A stretch of DNA of 22,534 bases, from assembly GCA_045598705.1 (NCBI GenBank), contig JAZLMM010000055.1, positions 1 to 22,534 on the forward strand. Reading direction: 5' to 3'. A program made the position numbers and the translations under genes. Below the pieces are notes generated by a model. It worked only from the letters and a program-made list of their open reading frames with translations. It ran no database searches and had not been told where the DNA came from. This document shows positions 1-7,649 of this stretch, piece after piece (positions within the stretch are counted from its first letter, which is position 1; every line of letters starts with the position of its first letter). The stretch is from Scatonaster sp045598705. Its GTDB lineage: Bacteria > Bacillota > Clostridia > Saccharofermentanales > Saccharofermentanaceae.

Positions 1-103
1 CACTCGCATCTTTCATTTTCTCTTCCGACTACAGAACACTTTAGTCTCTCCAGTCGGAAATCCCACGTTTTGCACCAGCATGTTATTTCTCCATTTCAAT
101 TCT

Positions 104-139
104 TCTGATTCCTCATTCCCCAAGTTTCCGTGAAGAACC
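104..139. repeat. 36-bp dispersed repeat, copy 1
   Basis: This 36-base segment recurs at 21046-21081 in the same orientation with 34 of 36 bases identical by eye. The two differences fall in one leucine codon (TTG versus CTA) if the element is read on the minus strand in the frame beginning Val-Leu-His-Gly-Asn. Sequence on either side of the two copies is unrelated. The element is not self-complementary. Its nature is unknown. Confidence 0.75.
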
Positions 140-373
140 TATAATTTCCACGCTTCTCCCTTTCCGTGGAAAATATATGAAAAAAAACACCCGCGGCACC
201 CCTCCTGCTGCTCCCGCGCCCACCGCCACCGTGAAGTGCAAGAAAATTTGACTTGAAAACCCACTTTTCAATTGATATTCTCAAACCGTCGGGGTGCAAA
301 AATGCACATGGGGTTTGGACCGACAAATGTTTATATTCGGGAATCGAAATCGCTTTCGAAAACTGGCTGTCAA

Positions 374-443
374 TCGGGTGAAAACCGGGCAAAAAACCGG
401 GTGAAAATCGGGCAAAAAAGCCGGCTGAAAATCGGGCGAAATT
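374..443. repeat. 23-24-bp imperfect tandem repeat (about 3 units)
   Basis: Three units begin at 374, 397 and 421, each with the pattern CGGGTGAAAA followed by YCGGGCRAAA. They end just before the ribosome site of the CHAP gene, so they probably lie in its 5' untranslated leader. Copy number and effect on expression are unknown. Confidence 0.8.
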
Positions 444-469
444 AGGCAAAAATGGGTAAGGAGTATTCA

Positions 470-1573
470 ATGCAAACAAAGAAATTTATCACTAAGATTG
501 CGTCAGTGGTGCTGACTGCAACGTGTATTTTGTCAATCGGCGTCATGAAACCGATGAAGAAGGTCAGTGCGAATATTTCGGTTCAGCCGGTCGTAGATTA
601 TGCGTTGGCAGAGGTTGGCTACATTGAGAAGAAGTCAGATTCGAACTTGTATTCCAAGACAGCGAATACATCTGAACGCAACAACTACACGAAGTTCGGT
701 AAAGAGTTGGCAAACAAGTTCTACGACTGGGATTCCACCTGTACTGCATGGTGCGATGCCTTCGTAGACTGGTGCTTCATGAAGGCATACGGCATCGACC
801 AGGCCAAGAGAATGACTTATCAGTATCCATACGGCAGTGCATATTGCCAGACTTCTTTGAGATACTACAAAGACAACGGCGCCTATTATCCACGCGGCAA
901 TAACCCACAGAAGGGTGACCAGGTTTTCTTCTACGATAAGAATAATGAGGTGAATCATACTGGATTAGTCGTGGATGTGAATATGAAGACGAAGCAATTC
1001 ACCTACGTCGATGGAAACTCCGGTGAGAATACCGACCGAGTATGTAAGTCGACGATCAGCATCACGGCTACTAAGGTGGCAGGATTCGGTCGTCCGGATT
1101 TCATCAATGGCGGCAAATATTCAACTTATTCGACTACAACGTGTTCCAATACCGCGAAGCCGGTCGAGCCACTCCCGACCAAAGGAACGCAGGTTCCGAC
1201 GACGACCATCACAACGGGTGCGCGTGAATATGTGGCGACACTTTACAAGAAGCTCCTTGGCAGAACAGCTTCCAATTCGGAGATCGACAGCTGGGCATTG
1301 CGCCTTTGTAACGGCAGTATGAGCGCGGCGCAGGTGGCAAAGGGCTTTATCGATTCTTCCGAGTACCAGAATAAGAAGTCTTCCAATGCAGGGTACGTCG
1401 ATGCACTGTACATGGCACTCTTGGGAAGAAATCCGGATACGAGCGGTAGAAATTACTGGATCTCCTGCCTCAATAATGGCTGGTCCAGATTACAGGTTCT
1501 CCGCGGTATCGTCGGATCGGATGAATTTAAGAATCGCTGCAAGAGCTACGGTATCACTGCAGGTAGCGTCTGA
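470..1573 (+). CDS. Secreted CHAP-domain amidase/peptidase with C-terminal DUF4214 repeats
   Basis: Probable extracellular cell-wall hydrolase of 367 residues. The start at 470 is chosen over an in-frame ATG at 452 because AAGGAG (458-463) lies six bases before it. Residues 1-35 are a typical signal peptide: a Lys-rich start, a hydrophobic core and a small-residue Val-Ser-Ala end. Residues about 75-215 form a CHAP domain, with the likely nucleophile Cys95 in AWCDAFV and His163 in NHTGLVV; CHAP enzymes cut peptidoglycan amide bonds. A Thr/Pro-rich linker follows. Residues about 250-360 hold two DUF4214-type repeats (LYKKLLGRTAS and LYMALLGRNPDTSG, each followed by a Trp), a module found in secreted and surface proteins and of uncertain role. 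The gene stands alone with a terminator behind it. The CHAP assignment is firm; the exact bond cleaved is not known. Confidence 0.88.
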   Translation: MQTKKFITKIASVVLTATCILSIGVMKPMKKVSANISVQPVVDYALAEVGYIEKKSDSNLYSKTANTSERNNYTKFGKELANKFYDWDSTCTAWCDAFVDWCFMKAYGIDQAKRMTYQYPYGSAYCQTSLRYYKDNGAYYPRGNNPQKGDQVFFYDKNNEVNHTGLVVDVNMKTKQFTYVDGNSGENTDRVCKSTISITATKVAGFGRPDFINGGKYSTYSTTTCSNTAKPVEPLPTKGTQVPTTTITTGAREYVATLYKKLLGRTASNSEIDSWALRLCNGSMSAAQVAKGFIDSSEYQNKKSSNAGYVDALYMALLGRNPDTSGRNYWISCLNNGWSRLQVLRGIVGSDEFKNRCKSYGITAGSV

Positions 1574-1638
1574 TTCTTCAGCTGTTCGGCACGTAGTCGA
1601 ATAGCGATACGAAGTATTTGGTAAAAACACTCGAGAGA

Positions 1639-1684
1639 GAGGGTGTCTTGGATGTGGCTGGTCCACGCGAAGACTCCCTCTTTT
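1639..1684 (+). terminator. Intrinsic terminator after the CHAP gene
   Basis: GAGGGTGTCTT (1639-1649) pairs with AAGACTCCCTC (1670-1680) with one T-T mismatch. An inner GTGG/CCAC helix extends the hairpin, and TTTTCCTTTC follows. Plus-strand orientation fits the end of the CHAP transcript. Confidence 0.8.
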
Positions 1685-1686
1685 CC

Positions 1687-1714
1687 TTTCACCTTTCTCG
1701 ACTTACACTATACT
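1687..1714 (+). promoter_or_regulatory. Possible promoter of the glycerate kinase gene
   Basis: TTTCAC (1687-1692) and TATACT (1709-1714) are separated by 16 bases, about 60 bases before the gene. The -10 is good and the -35 mediocre; it overlaps the end of the terminator T-tract. Confidence 0.4.
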
Positions 1715-1775
1715 TAATCAACGCTTGACGAAGTATTAATTCTGAAAGTGAGACAGCCATTTCGGAGAGAAGACC

Positions 1776-3092
1776 ATGAGGATAGTTGTTGCAGTCGATT
1801 CATTTAAGGGAAGCCTGACTTCCGTTGAGGCGGGGCAGGCAATCAGGGACGGCATCTTACGTGCGAATCACGATGCCGAAGTACTGGTTTGCCCGATTGC
1901 TGACGGCGGCGAGGGAACAGTTTTGACACTGGTCGATGGGATGAGCGGCGCCTTACGACAGACCGAAGTGACTGGACCACTAGGTGAACCGGTTCTTGCA
2001 CAATGGGGCATTCTCGATGGGAAAAGCACTTGTGCCGAGAGTGAGGCGTTTCAAATCGAGGACGCGCGGGTACCCATCGAGCCTGCTTTGCAATCTGCCA
2101 GAAAATGGCCGACATCCAGCAAAACCGCGGTGGTCGAGATGGCGGCCGCGGCGGGTGATAGTGGCAAGACGGCGGTGATCGAGATGGCGGCCGCGGCGGG
2201 CGACAGTGGCAAGACGGCGGTGATCGAGATGGCGGCTGCGGCGGGGCTGACGCTGGTGGAGCCAGCGAAGCGAAATCCGCTATTCACCACCACGTATGGG
2301 GTGGGCGAGCTGATCGGTGAAGCGATGCGCGAGGGTTGCCGACATTTCATCATTGGCATTGGCGGCAGCGCCACGAACGATGGTGGCGTGGGCATGCTAC
2401 AAGCGTTGGGATTTGATTTTCGAGACGCGGCGGGTCGTCCTATTTCTCGAGGTGCCATCGGCTTGGCTGAATTGTGCAGCATCTCAGACGAGAATGTAAA
2501 TCCGATGTTGAAAAATAGTTCTTTCCGAATCGTCTGCGATGTGCAGAATCCGCTTTGCGGACCGAATGGATGTAGTCACGTGTTTGGCCCGCAGAAAGGC
2601 GCCAGCGCGGGACAGATCGAGGAGATGGATGCGTGGCTTCTGAAGTATGCGCAGATCGTCGGAAGCCGCGGTGATCCTGACATGCCCGGCGCCGGCGCGG
2701 CCGGCGGACTCGGCTTCGCATTCAGTGCTTTTACCAATGCCAAATTGGAACGAGGCATCGATATCATCATGGACGAGACGGGGCTGGAGGAGAAGATCCA
2801 GACCGCGGACCTCGTAATCACGGGCGAGGGGCGGATCGATGCCCAGACTTATATGGGCAAAGCACCCGCCGGTGTGGCAGCGTTGGCTAGAAAGTACGGG
2901 AAGCGAGTGATTGCGTTCTGCGGAAGCGCGACGGAGGCAGCGAAGGACTGCCAAGCTCACGGAATCGAAGCGGTCTATCCCACGATGCCGGAGGGAATGA
3001 GCCTGGAAGAAGCCATGAAGAGAGACTGCGCCATGGCAAATCTTACTAAGAAAGCGGAAGAAGTTTTCCGGAATGCTCGATTGGGTAAGTAG
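1776..3092 (+). CDS. glxK: Glycerate kinase (GlxK/GarK family) with triplicated internal motif
   Basis: Phosphorylates D-glycerate with ATP, feeding glyoxylate, tartrate or serine breakdown products into glycolysis. Family motifs are intact and in order: ADGGEGT near residue 45, GIGGSATNDGG, GPQKGAS, PGAGAAGGLGF and VITGEGRIDAQT. The protein has 438 residues where this family usually has about 380. The excess lies between the WGILDG strand and the conserved AVIEMAAAAGL motif: a linker of about 30 residues, then three consecutive copies of that motif (residues 116-157) made by a 45-bp DNA repeat. Only the third copy continues into the expected LTLVEPAKRNPL sequence. The start is preceded by GGAGAGAAG. 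The gene is monocistronic, with no other glyoxylate-pathway gene nearby. Identity as a glycerate kinase is secure; 2-kinase versus 3-kinase product is not decided by sequence alone. Confidence 0.92.
   Translation: MRIVVAVDSFKGSLTSVEAGQAIRDGILRANHDAEVLVCPIADGGEGTVLTLVDGMSGALRQTEVTGPLGEPVLAQWGILDGKSTCAESEAFQIEDARVPIEPALQSARKWPTSSKTAVVEMAAAAGDSGKTAVIEMAAAAGDSGKTAVIEMAAAAGLTLVEPAKRNPLFTTTYGVGELIGEAMREGCRHFIIGIGGSATNDGGVGMLQALGFDFRDAAGRPISRGAIGLAELCSISDENVNPMLKNSSFRIVCDVQNPLCGPNGCSHVFGPQKGASAGQIEEMDAWLLKYAQIVGSRGDPDMPGAGAAGGLGFAFSAFTNAKLERGIDIIMDETGLEEKIQTADLVITGEGRIDAQTYMGKAPAGVAALARKYGKRVIAFCGSATEAAKDCQAHGIEAVYPTMPEGMSLEEAMKRDCAMANLTKKAEEVFRNARLGK
2121..2246 (+). repeat. 45-bp in-frame tandem repeat inside glycerate kinase
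   Basis: Units occupy 2121-2165, 2166-2210 and 2211-2246 (the last partial). Units 2 and 3 are almost identical; unit 1 has a few changes. Each unit encodes KTAV(V/I)EMAAAAG followed by Asp-Ser-Gly in the first two. The period is a multiple of three, so copy-number change would keep the reading frame. Confidence 0.95.
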
Positions 3093-3136
3093 TGGCTTCG
3101 GGGCGAAGGCGTGTTTTCAGCAGAGAAGACTAAAAA

Positions 3137-3165
3137 TTGACATTCAATATGGGAGAGTTTATAAT
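3137..3165 (+). promoter_or_regulatory. Sigma-A promoter of the lipoprotein gene
   Basis: TTGACA (3137-3142) and TATAAT (3160-3165) are perfect consensus boxes with a 17-base spacer. Transcription should start near 3172, giving a leader of about 100 bases rich in GCGC and GTGC motifs before the start codon at 3271. Strong constitutive expression is expected. Confidence 0.9.
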
Positions 3166-3270
3166 CGCGAAAGCGCGCTTGAGAAGAGCGTGCACGTGCG
3201 TGGGAGAGAAACTGCGCGTGGGCACGCAAGTGGGAAGTTGTGAAGGCGCGTGAAAAAGGAGAGGGAAAAA

Positions 3271-4020
3271 ATGAAGAAGACGATTGTGAAATTAAGTGCT
3301 TTGTGCCTTGCTGCAACCATGCTGATGGCGGGCTGCTCGTCCAAGGACAAAGATGAGAAGGATTCCGACGACAAGAAGACGGAGACGACTGAGGCTGTGA
3401 GCGAGGAGACAAAAGAGACTACGGAACCCACAACCGAGGCAACCACCGAGGCAACCACCGAGGTGACCACTGCAACTGAAGCTACGACAGAGGCGACTTC
3501 TGAGGCAACCACTGAGGCGACTACGGAAGCCAGTGAGACTGAACCGACCAGAAAGACGGTCTACGGCGGTCTGACTTTCAAGGAGTTGAAGCCGGTAGAT
3601 GTGGATGCGGAGCTTTTTAAGAAGGCTTATGCGGTAGTGGATCCGGAGGCAGAGATTGTCGAGGGAAAGGTGACAGGCCTTCGTGCAGACGACAACCCGA
3701 CCCAAAAGCTTAGCGTGAAGGAGCGTCCGGGAGATGATTTCTCTGCGAGCTACATCTCATTTGCAACACCGGATGATGCGTACGTAGATTTCATGAGCTG
3801 GGATGCACCGGGCAAGTCCAGCGATGGAATTTTGTATTTTGACGAGGCAACGAGCTTCGGCTATCTCATCGATGATGGCGAGGTGACCATGGTGAGCAAT
3901 GGTGTTCGTATTCACTTCGAGTACACCCCATTGGCTAAATACGGCGCGAAAGCAAATGAGTTCTTCCAGGTCCTTGGCGCGTACGTTGAGATGCCGGAAG
4001 ATGAGCCGGCGGAGAACTGA
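3271..4020 (+). CDS. Lipoprotein with Thr/Glu-rich linker, unknown function
   Basis: A 249-residue predicted membrane-anchored lipoprotein. The ATG at 3271 is chosen over a GTG at 3250 because AAGGAGAGG ends six bases before it. Residues 1-21 are a lipoprotein signal with the lipobox LMAGC; Cys22 would be lipidated. Residues about 23-40 are Asp/Lys-rich. Residues about 40-92 are a low-complexity Thr-Glu-Ala linker of repeated TTEA units, common in clostridial cell-wall-spanning lipoproteins. Residues about 95-249 look like a folded acidic domain beginning YGGLTFKELKPVD, which I do not recognise. It has its own consensus promoter and terminator, so it appears monocistronic. A substrate-binding or surface role cannot be claimed from sequence. 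Confidence 0.8.
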   Translation: MKKTIVKLSALCLAATMLMAGCSSKDKDEKDSDDKKTETTEAVSEETKETTEPTTEATTEATTEVTTATEATTEATSEATTEATTEASETEPTRKTVYGGLTFKELKPVDVDAELFKKAYAVVDPEAEIVEGKVTGLRADDNPTQKLSVKERPGDDFSASYISFATPDDAYVDFMSWDAPGKSSDGILYFDEATSFGYLIDDGEVTMVSNGVRIHFEYTPLAKYGAKANEFFQVLGAYVEMPEDEPAEN

Positions 4021-4021
4021 G

Positions 4022-4050
4022 TTCAACACTGATTTCAACACTGATTTCAA
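4022..4050. repeat. 12-bp tandem repeat after the lipoprotein stop
   Basis: TTCAACACTGAT occurs at 4022-4033 and 4034-4045, followed by a partial unit TTCAA. It begins two bases after the stop codon. Confidence 0.85.
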
Positions 4051-4101
4051 AGCGGTTTGAGAGTCGGTGGTTTTCCCGAATATATGGTAGAAATACTTGC
4101 A

Positions 4102-4143
4102 CGGCTGGGACTTGCGGGCACGCGGGTCCCAGTCGTTTCTTTC
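4102..4143 (+). terminator. Intrinsic terminator of the lipoprotein gene
   Basis: CGGCTGGGAC (4102-4111) pairs with GTCCCAGTCG (4126-4135), with one G-U pair, and is followed by TTTCTTTC. Confidence 0.8.
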
Positions 4144-4204
4144 GTATGTGCAATTTCATAATGAAAATCGGGAATGTTTTGTGCAAATGTGCAGGAAAAT
4201 TTGC

Positions 4205-4233
4205 GTGACAGGGATTTGTGCGTACGCTATCAT
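4205..4233 (+). promoter_or_regulatory. Likely promoter of the pflB transcript
   Basis: GTGACA (4205-4210) and TATCAT (4228-4233) are spaced by 17 bases, each one base off consensus. They would give a leader of about 250 bases before pflB. No clear Rex or FNR-type operator was recognised here. Confidence 0.55.
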
Positions 4234-4258
4234 GAAGGAGTAATGAAAATCATTTGCG

Positions 4259-4351
4259 CTCGGCGGTGATTCTACCGGCGAGGAAGCGTGGGAAACGGGG
4301 TGGCTCCCGTTGGTTCCAAAGTGAGATCACAAGGCGGGGTGGCACCTGCCT
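4259..4351 (+). promoter_or_regulatory. Structured 5' leader of pflB (candidate RNA element)
   Basis: Three strong hairpins follow one another. H1 (4259-4282) pairs CTCG/CGAG and CGGT/ACCG around a G-G mismatch. H2 (4291-4317) pairs ACGGGG with TCCCGT inside an outer GGAA/TTCC helix. H3 (4332-4351) pairs AGGCGGG with CCTGCCT. H2 and H3 carry the same 12-base core, CGGGGTGGC(T/A)CC, 39 bases apart, with the GTGGC in or next to the loop. GTGAGATCAC, a palindrome, sits between them. The remaining leader (4352-4475) shows no terminator. I could not assign a known riboswitch class; the region resembles neither a full T-box nor a convincing ZTP (pfl) riboswitch. Confidence 0.5.
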
Positions 4352-4488
4352 AGACGGACGAAATGCTTCTTGGTCAGACAGATTCCAACGAGACAAAAGA
4401 TGGACGACACAGTACTTTTTGAATGGATGATTCGGGAATGGCTCAATTAAGGGCGTTCCGGCAGAAAGGTTCGCGAGGAGGAATTTAC

Positions 4489-6696
4489 ATGTTTGTACCT
4501 GGAAAATGGTCAGAGGACGTATGCGTCCGTGACTTTATCAACAAGAATTACACCCCGTACGATGGAGACGAGTCGTTCCTGGCTCCGCCGACAGAAGCTA
4601 CAATTGATCTTTGGAAGCAAGTCTCGGCACTTCGCGCGAAAGAGAAAGAACAGGGCATCTTGGATGTCGATGAGCACACCATTTCCACGATTACCTCCCA
4701 CAAACCTGGATATATCGATCAGAGCAAAGAGAAGATTGTCGGCCTTCAGACCGATGAACCTCTGAAGCGCGCCATTATGCCGTTCGGCGGCATCCGTATG
4801 GTCAGAAGTTCTCTCGAGGCATATGCCCGTGAGATGGACCCGGAAGTGGAGCGCGTGTTCCAATACAGAAAAACACATAACGATGGTGTTTTCGACGCCT
4901 ATACGCCGGAGATGCAGCGTGCCCGCCACTGTGGCATCCTGACCGGCCTTCCGGATGCTTACGGCCGTGGTCGTATCATCGGTGACTATCGTCGTATCGC
5001 CCTCTACGGCACGGCGTTCCTGATTGCCCAGAAGCGAAAAGCGAAAGACACGATCCTTCCGGATGTGATGGATGTGGAGACCATCCAGCAGCGTGAGGAA
5101 ATCTCTGAGCAGGTGAAGAGCCTCTACGAGCTGACGAAAATGGCGCAGAGCTACGGATTCGACATCTCCCGCGCAGCGAGAAATTTTACCGAGGCGGTAC
5201 AGTGGGTATACTTCGGTTATCTCGGTGTTGTCAAAGAGCAGAACGGTGCGGCGATGTCCCTCGGACGTGTGTCCACCTTCCTCGATATTTATGCAGAAGA
5301 AGAACTGAAGAATGGCACCATGACGGAGTCCGAGATTCAGGAAGTTGTTGACCACTTCATCATGAAGCTTCGTATGGTCCGCTTCTTGCGTACACCGGCT
5401 TACGATGAACTCTTCACCGGCGACCCGACATGGATCACCGAGAGTATCGGCGGTATCGGCCTTGACGGACGTCACATGGTCACCAAGATGAGCTACCGTT
5501 TCCTCCACACATTGGAGAACCTGGGCCCGGCACCGGAGCCGAACATGACCATCCTCTGGAGCCCGAATCTTCCGGAGAATTTCAAGCGTTACTGTGCAAA
5601 AATCTCCATCAACACTTCTGCGATTCAGTACGAGAGTGATGAACTCATGCGTGAGAAGTTCGGTGACGATTACGCCATCGCCTGCTGTGTCTCTGCGATG
5701 CGTGTTGGTAAGCAGATGCAGTTCTTCGGTGCTCGTGCAAATCTGGCAAAAGCACTGCTTTATTCGATCAATGGTGGTCGTGATGAGAAGACCGGCGATC
5801 AGGTGGGACCGGTTCGTAACCCAATCACTTCTGAGTATCTCGACTACGATGAGGTCATGGCGCGTTTCGACGAGACCTGCGCATGGCTGAGTAAGCTCTA
5901 TATCAACACGTTGAACGTCATCCACTATATGCACGATAAGTACTGCTACGAGCGCCTCGAGATGGCGCTTCACGATGAGAAGATCGACCGCACCATGGCA
6001 TGTGGTATCTCCGGTCTTTCCGTAGTCGCGGACAGCCTGTCTGCAATCAAGTACGCGAAGGTCAAGCCGATCCGCAATGAACTCGGACTCGCTGTAGACT
6101 TCGAGATTACGGGTGATTTTCCCAAGTATGGAAATGATATCCCGAAGGTCGACAAGATCGCAGCAGAAGTCGTTCGTAAGTTCATGAAACAGTTAAGTAA
6201 GCACAAGTGCTACCGCAACGCCCGCCCGACGCAGTCCATCCTGACCATTACCTCCAACGTGGTATATGGTAAGAAGACAGGTTCTACACCGGATGGCCGT
6301 AAGATGGGTGAACCTTTCGCACCGGGTGCCAACCCGATGCATGGCCGTGACTCAAGCGGTGCAGTGGCCTCGATGCGTTCGGTTGCCAATCTGCAATACG
6401 ACTACAGCGAGGACGGCATCTCCTACACATTCTCTATCCTGCCGACTACATTGGGTAAGACCGAAGACGAACAGAAAGAGAATCTCTTCAACCTGCTTGA
6501 CGGTTATTTTACCGACGGCGGACATCACATCAACGTCAACGTCATCCTTCGTAAGACCTTGCTCGATGCAATGGATCACCCGGAGAAATATCCGAACCTG
6601 ACCATTCGTGTATCGGGCTATGCGGTCAACTTCACCACACTGACACACGAACAGCAGCTCGAAGTCATTCGTAGAACGGTACACGCGAAGCTCTGA
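4489..6696 (+). CDS. pflB: Pyruvate formate-lyase (formate C-acetyltransferase)
   Basis: Cleaves pyruvate with CoA to acetyl-CoA and formate, the central anaerobic pyruvate reaction; a cytoplasmic glycyl-radical enzyme. The start at 4489 follows AGGAGG (4476-4481) by seven bases; an in-frame ATG at 4423 lacks such a site. At 735 residues it is close to the family's usual 740-760. The catalytic cysteine pair is Cys399-Cys400 in IACCVSAM, and the radical-bearing glycine is Gly710 in RVSGYAVNF, 25 residues from the end as expected. The sequence between is full-length, with FGGIRMV and GLPDAYGRGRIIGDYRR in the N-terminal half. It is followed 154 bases later by its activase, pflA. Codon use is strongly biased, consistent with high expression. 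Confidence is very high. Confidence 0.98.
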   Translation: MFVPGKWSEDVCVRDFINKNYTPYDGDESFLAPPTEATIDLWKQVSALRAKEKEQGILDVDEHTISTITSHKPGYIDQSKEKIVGLQTDEPLKRAIMPFGGIRMVRSSLEAYAREMDPEVERVFQYRKTHNDGVFDAYTPEMQRARHCGILTGLPDAYGRGRIIGDYRRIALYGTAFLIAQKRKAKDTILPDVMDVETIQQREEISEQVKSLYELTKMAQSYGFDISRAARNFTEAVQWVYFGYLGVVKEQNGAAMSLGRVSTFLDIYAEEELKNGTMTESEIQEVVDHFIMKLRMVRFLRTPAYDELFTGDPTWITESIGGIGLDGRHMVTKMSYRFLHTLENLGPAPEPNMTILWSPNLPENFKRYCAKISINTSAIQYESDELMREKFGDDYAIACCVSAMRVGKQMQFFGARANLAKALLYSINGGRDEKTGDQVGPVRNPITSEYLDYDEVMARFDETCAWLSKLYINTLNVIHYMHDKYCYERLEMALHDEKIDRTMACGISGLSVVADSLSAIKYAKVKPIRNELGLAVDFEITGDFPKYGNDIPKVDKIAAEVVRKFMKQLSKHKCYRNARPTQSILTITSNVVYGKKTGSTPDGRKMGEPFAPGANPMHGRDSSGAVASMRSVANLQYDYSEDGISYTFSILPTTLGKTEDEQKENLFNLLDGYFTDGGHHINVNVILRKTLLDAMDHPEKYPNLTIRVSGYAVNFTTLTHEQQLEVIRRTVHAKL

Positions 6697-6745
6697 TGCT
6701 TGGCGAATGAAGCATCGCGCTGCCTAGAATGCTCGAAGGAATTCG

Positions 6746-6772
6746 TTACGCGTGGCACGAAGAGACGCGTAA
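6746..6772. repeat. Inverted repeat in the pflB-pflA spacer
   Basis: TTACGCGT (6746-6753) and ACGCGTAA (6765-6772) form a perfect 8-bp stem with an 11-base loop. No T-run follows, so it is more likely an mRNA stability or processing element than a full terminator. It could explain lower pflA than pflB expression. Confidence 0.6.
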
Positions 6773-6850
6773 GTGCGATGTGAGGCTGCGGTGCTGTGAA
6801 GATTTGCGTGGATTCGCTCGGCGGCCTGTGTCCCCCTACGGAGGTGCAAC

Positions 6851-7618
6851 ATGGATTCTGTGAAAGGTTATATACATTCCATCGAAACCCTTGGTGCCGT
6901 GGATGGCCCGGGGCTTCGTTTTGTACTGTTCCTGCAAGGGTGCCCACTGCGTTGTAAGTTCTGCCACAACCCGGACACTTGGTGCTTCGACGCGGGTAAT
7001 GAGGTGACAGTGGAAGAGCAGGTCAAGCAGATTCTGCGTTACCGCACGTATTTCCGAAATGGCGGCGTCACGATCTCTGGCGGCGAACCCCTGCGCCAGG
7101 CGGAGTTTGTGCTTGCCATGATTCGCGCCTTGCACGAAGAGAATATCCACGTGGCGGTCGACACATCCGGCATCTACTGCGAAGGTGTCGCACTCGAGGC
7201 GGCGCTCGAGGCAGACCTGGTGCTGCTAGATATCAAGTCTTTCGATCCTGAGCAAGCCGTAGCGCTGACCGGCTTCCCGACCGATCACGCGTGGAAACTT
7301 CTTGAGGCGCGGCAGAAAGCGGGCAAGCCAGTATGGATCCGTCATGTGATGGTGCCGGGAATTACCATATGCACCGATGAGGCCGCCTGTGCGAGCGAGG
7401 CCACATGGAGAGCACACAACACGTTGCTGATCGACGGCCTTCGCAAACTGAACGACTATACTTGCATCGAGCGCATCGACTTGCTCCCGTTCCATAAGAT
7501 GGGGGAGTACAAGTACGAAGAAGCACATCTCCCTTATGAACTGACCGACACGCCCGAGCCCTCGGAAGAAGTAGTCGAGTGGGCCGAGCACGCCTTGGCA
7601 GAAGTGTTCGTACGATAG
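6851..7618 (+). CDS. pflA: Pyruvate formate-lyase activating enzyme (radical SAM)
   Basis: Uses S-adenosylmethionine and a [4Fe-4S] cluster to install the glycyl radical on PflB. At 255 residues it has the normal family length. The radical-SAM cluster motif is Cys31, Cys35 and Cys38 in GCPLRCKFCHNPDTW, preceded by the typical GAVDGPGLRFVLF. The GGVTISGGEPL SAM-binding segment and the C-terminal LLPFHKMGEYKYE signature of PFL activases are present. The start is preceded by CGGAGGTG with normal spacing. It follows pflB on the same strand, matching the common pflB-pflA order. An insertion-free, intact enzyme; no anomaly seen. Confidence 0.97.
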   Translation: MDSVKGYIHSIETLGAVDGPGLRFVLFLQGCPLRCKFCHNPDTWCFDAGNEVTVEEQVKQILRYRTYFRNGGVTISGGEPLRQAEFVLAMIRALHEENIHVAVDTSGIYCEGVALEAALEADLVLLDIKSFDPEQAVALTGFPTDHAWKLLEARQKAGKPVWIRHVMVPGITICTDEAACASEATWRAHNTLLIDGLRKLNDYTCIERIDLLPFHKMGEYKYEEAHLPYELTDTPEPSEEVVEWAEHALAEVFVR

Positions 7619-7649
7619 CGCGAACCTTGAGGTTTTTGCGTATATTCAG

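Larger units (their letters stand above)
1..469. other. Intergenic region left of the CHAP gene
   Basis: No convincing gene is visible. The stretch holds an 8-bp inverted repeat (23-30 with 52-59), one copy of a 36-bp dispersed repeat (104-139), a second 8-bp inverted repeat (145-152 with 165-172) and a run of 23-24-bp repeats (374-443) directly before the CHAP gene. A TTGACT at 248-253 could be a -35 box, but only a poor -10 follows it, so the promoter of the CHAP gene is not settled. A minus-strand reading frame across 96-479 has no ribosome site and is judged spurious. Confidence 0.6.

Noticed and set aside
96..479. Minus-strand frame of 127 codons over the left intergenic region
   Set aside because: It is translated across the GGGTGAAAA repeats, has no ribosome site, and starts inside the CHAP gene; its repeated Gly-Phe pattern is a by-product of the DNA repeat.
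4321..4351. T-box riboswitch upstream of pflB
   Set aside because: Only the GGGTGGCACC core resembles one; no stem I, specifier loop or terminator is visible, and the downstream gene is not an amino-acid gene.
4510..5973. Very long antisense frame inside pflB (487 codons), with similar ones inside guaB and lysS
   Set aside because: These arise from the strong codon bias of highly expressed genes, which avoids codons that read as stops on the other strand; no ribosome sites or family motifs were seen.
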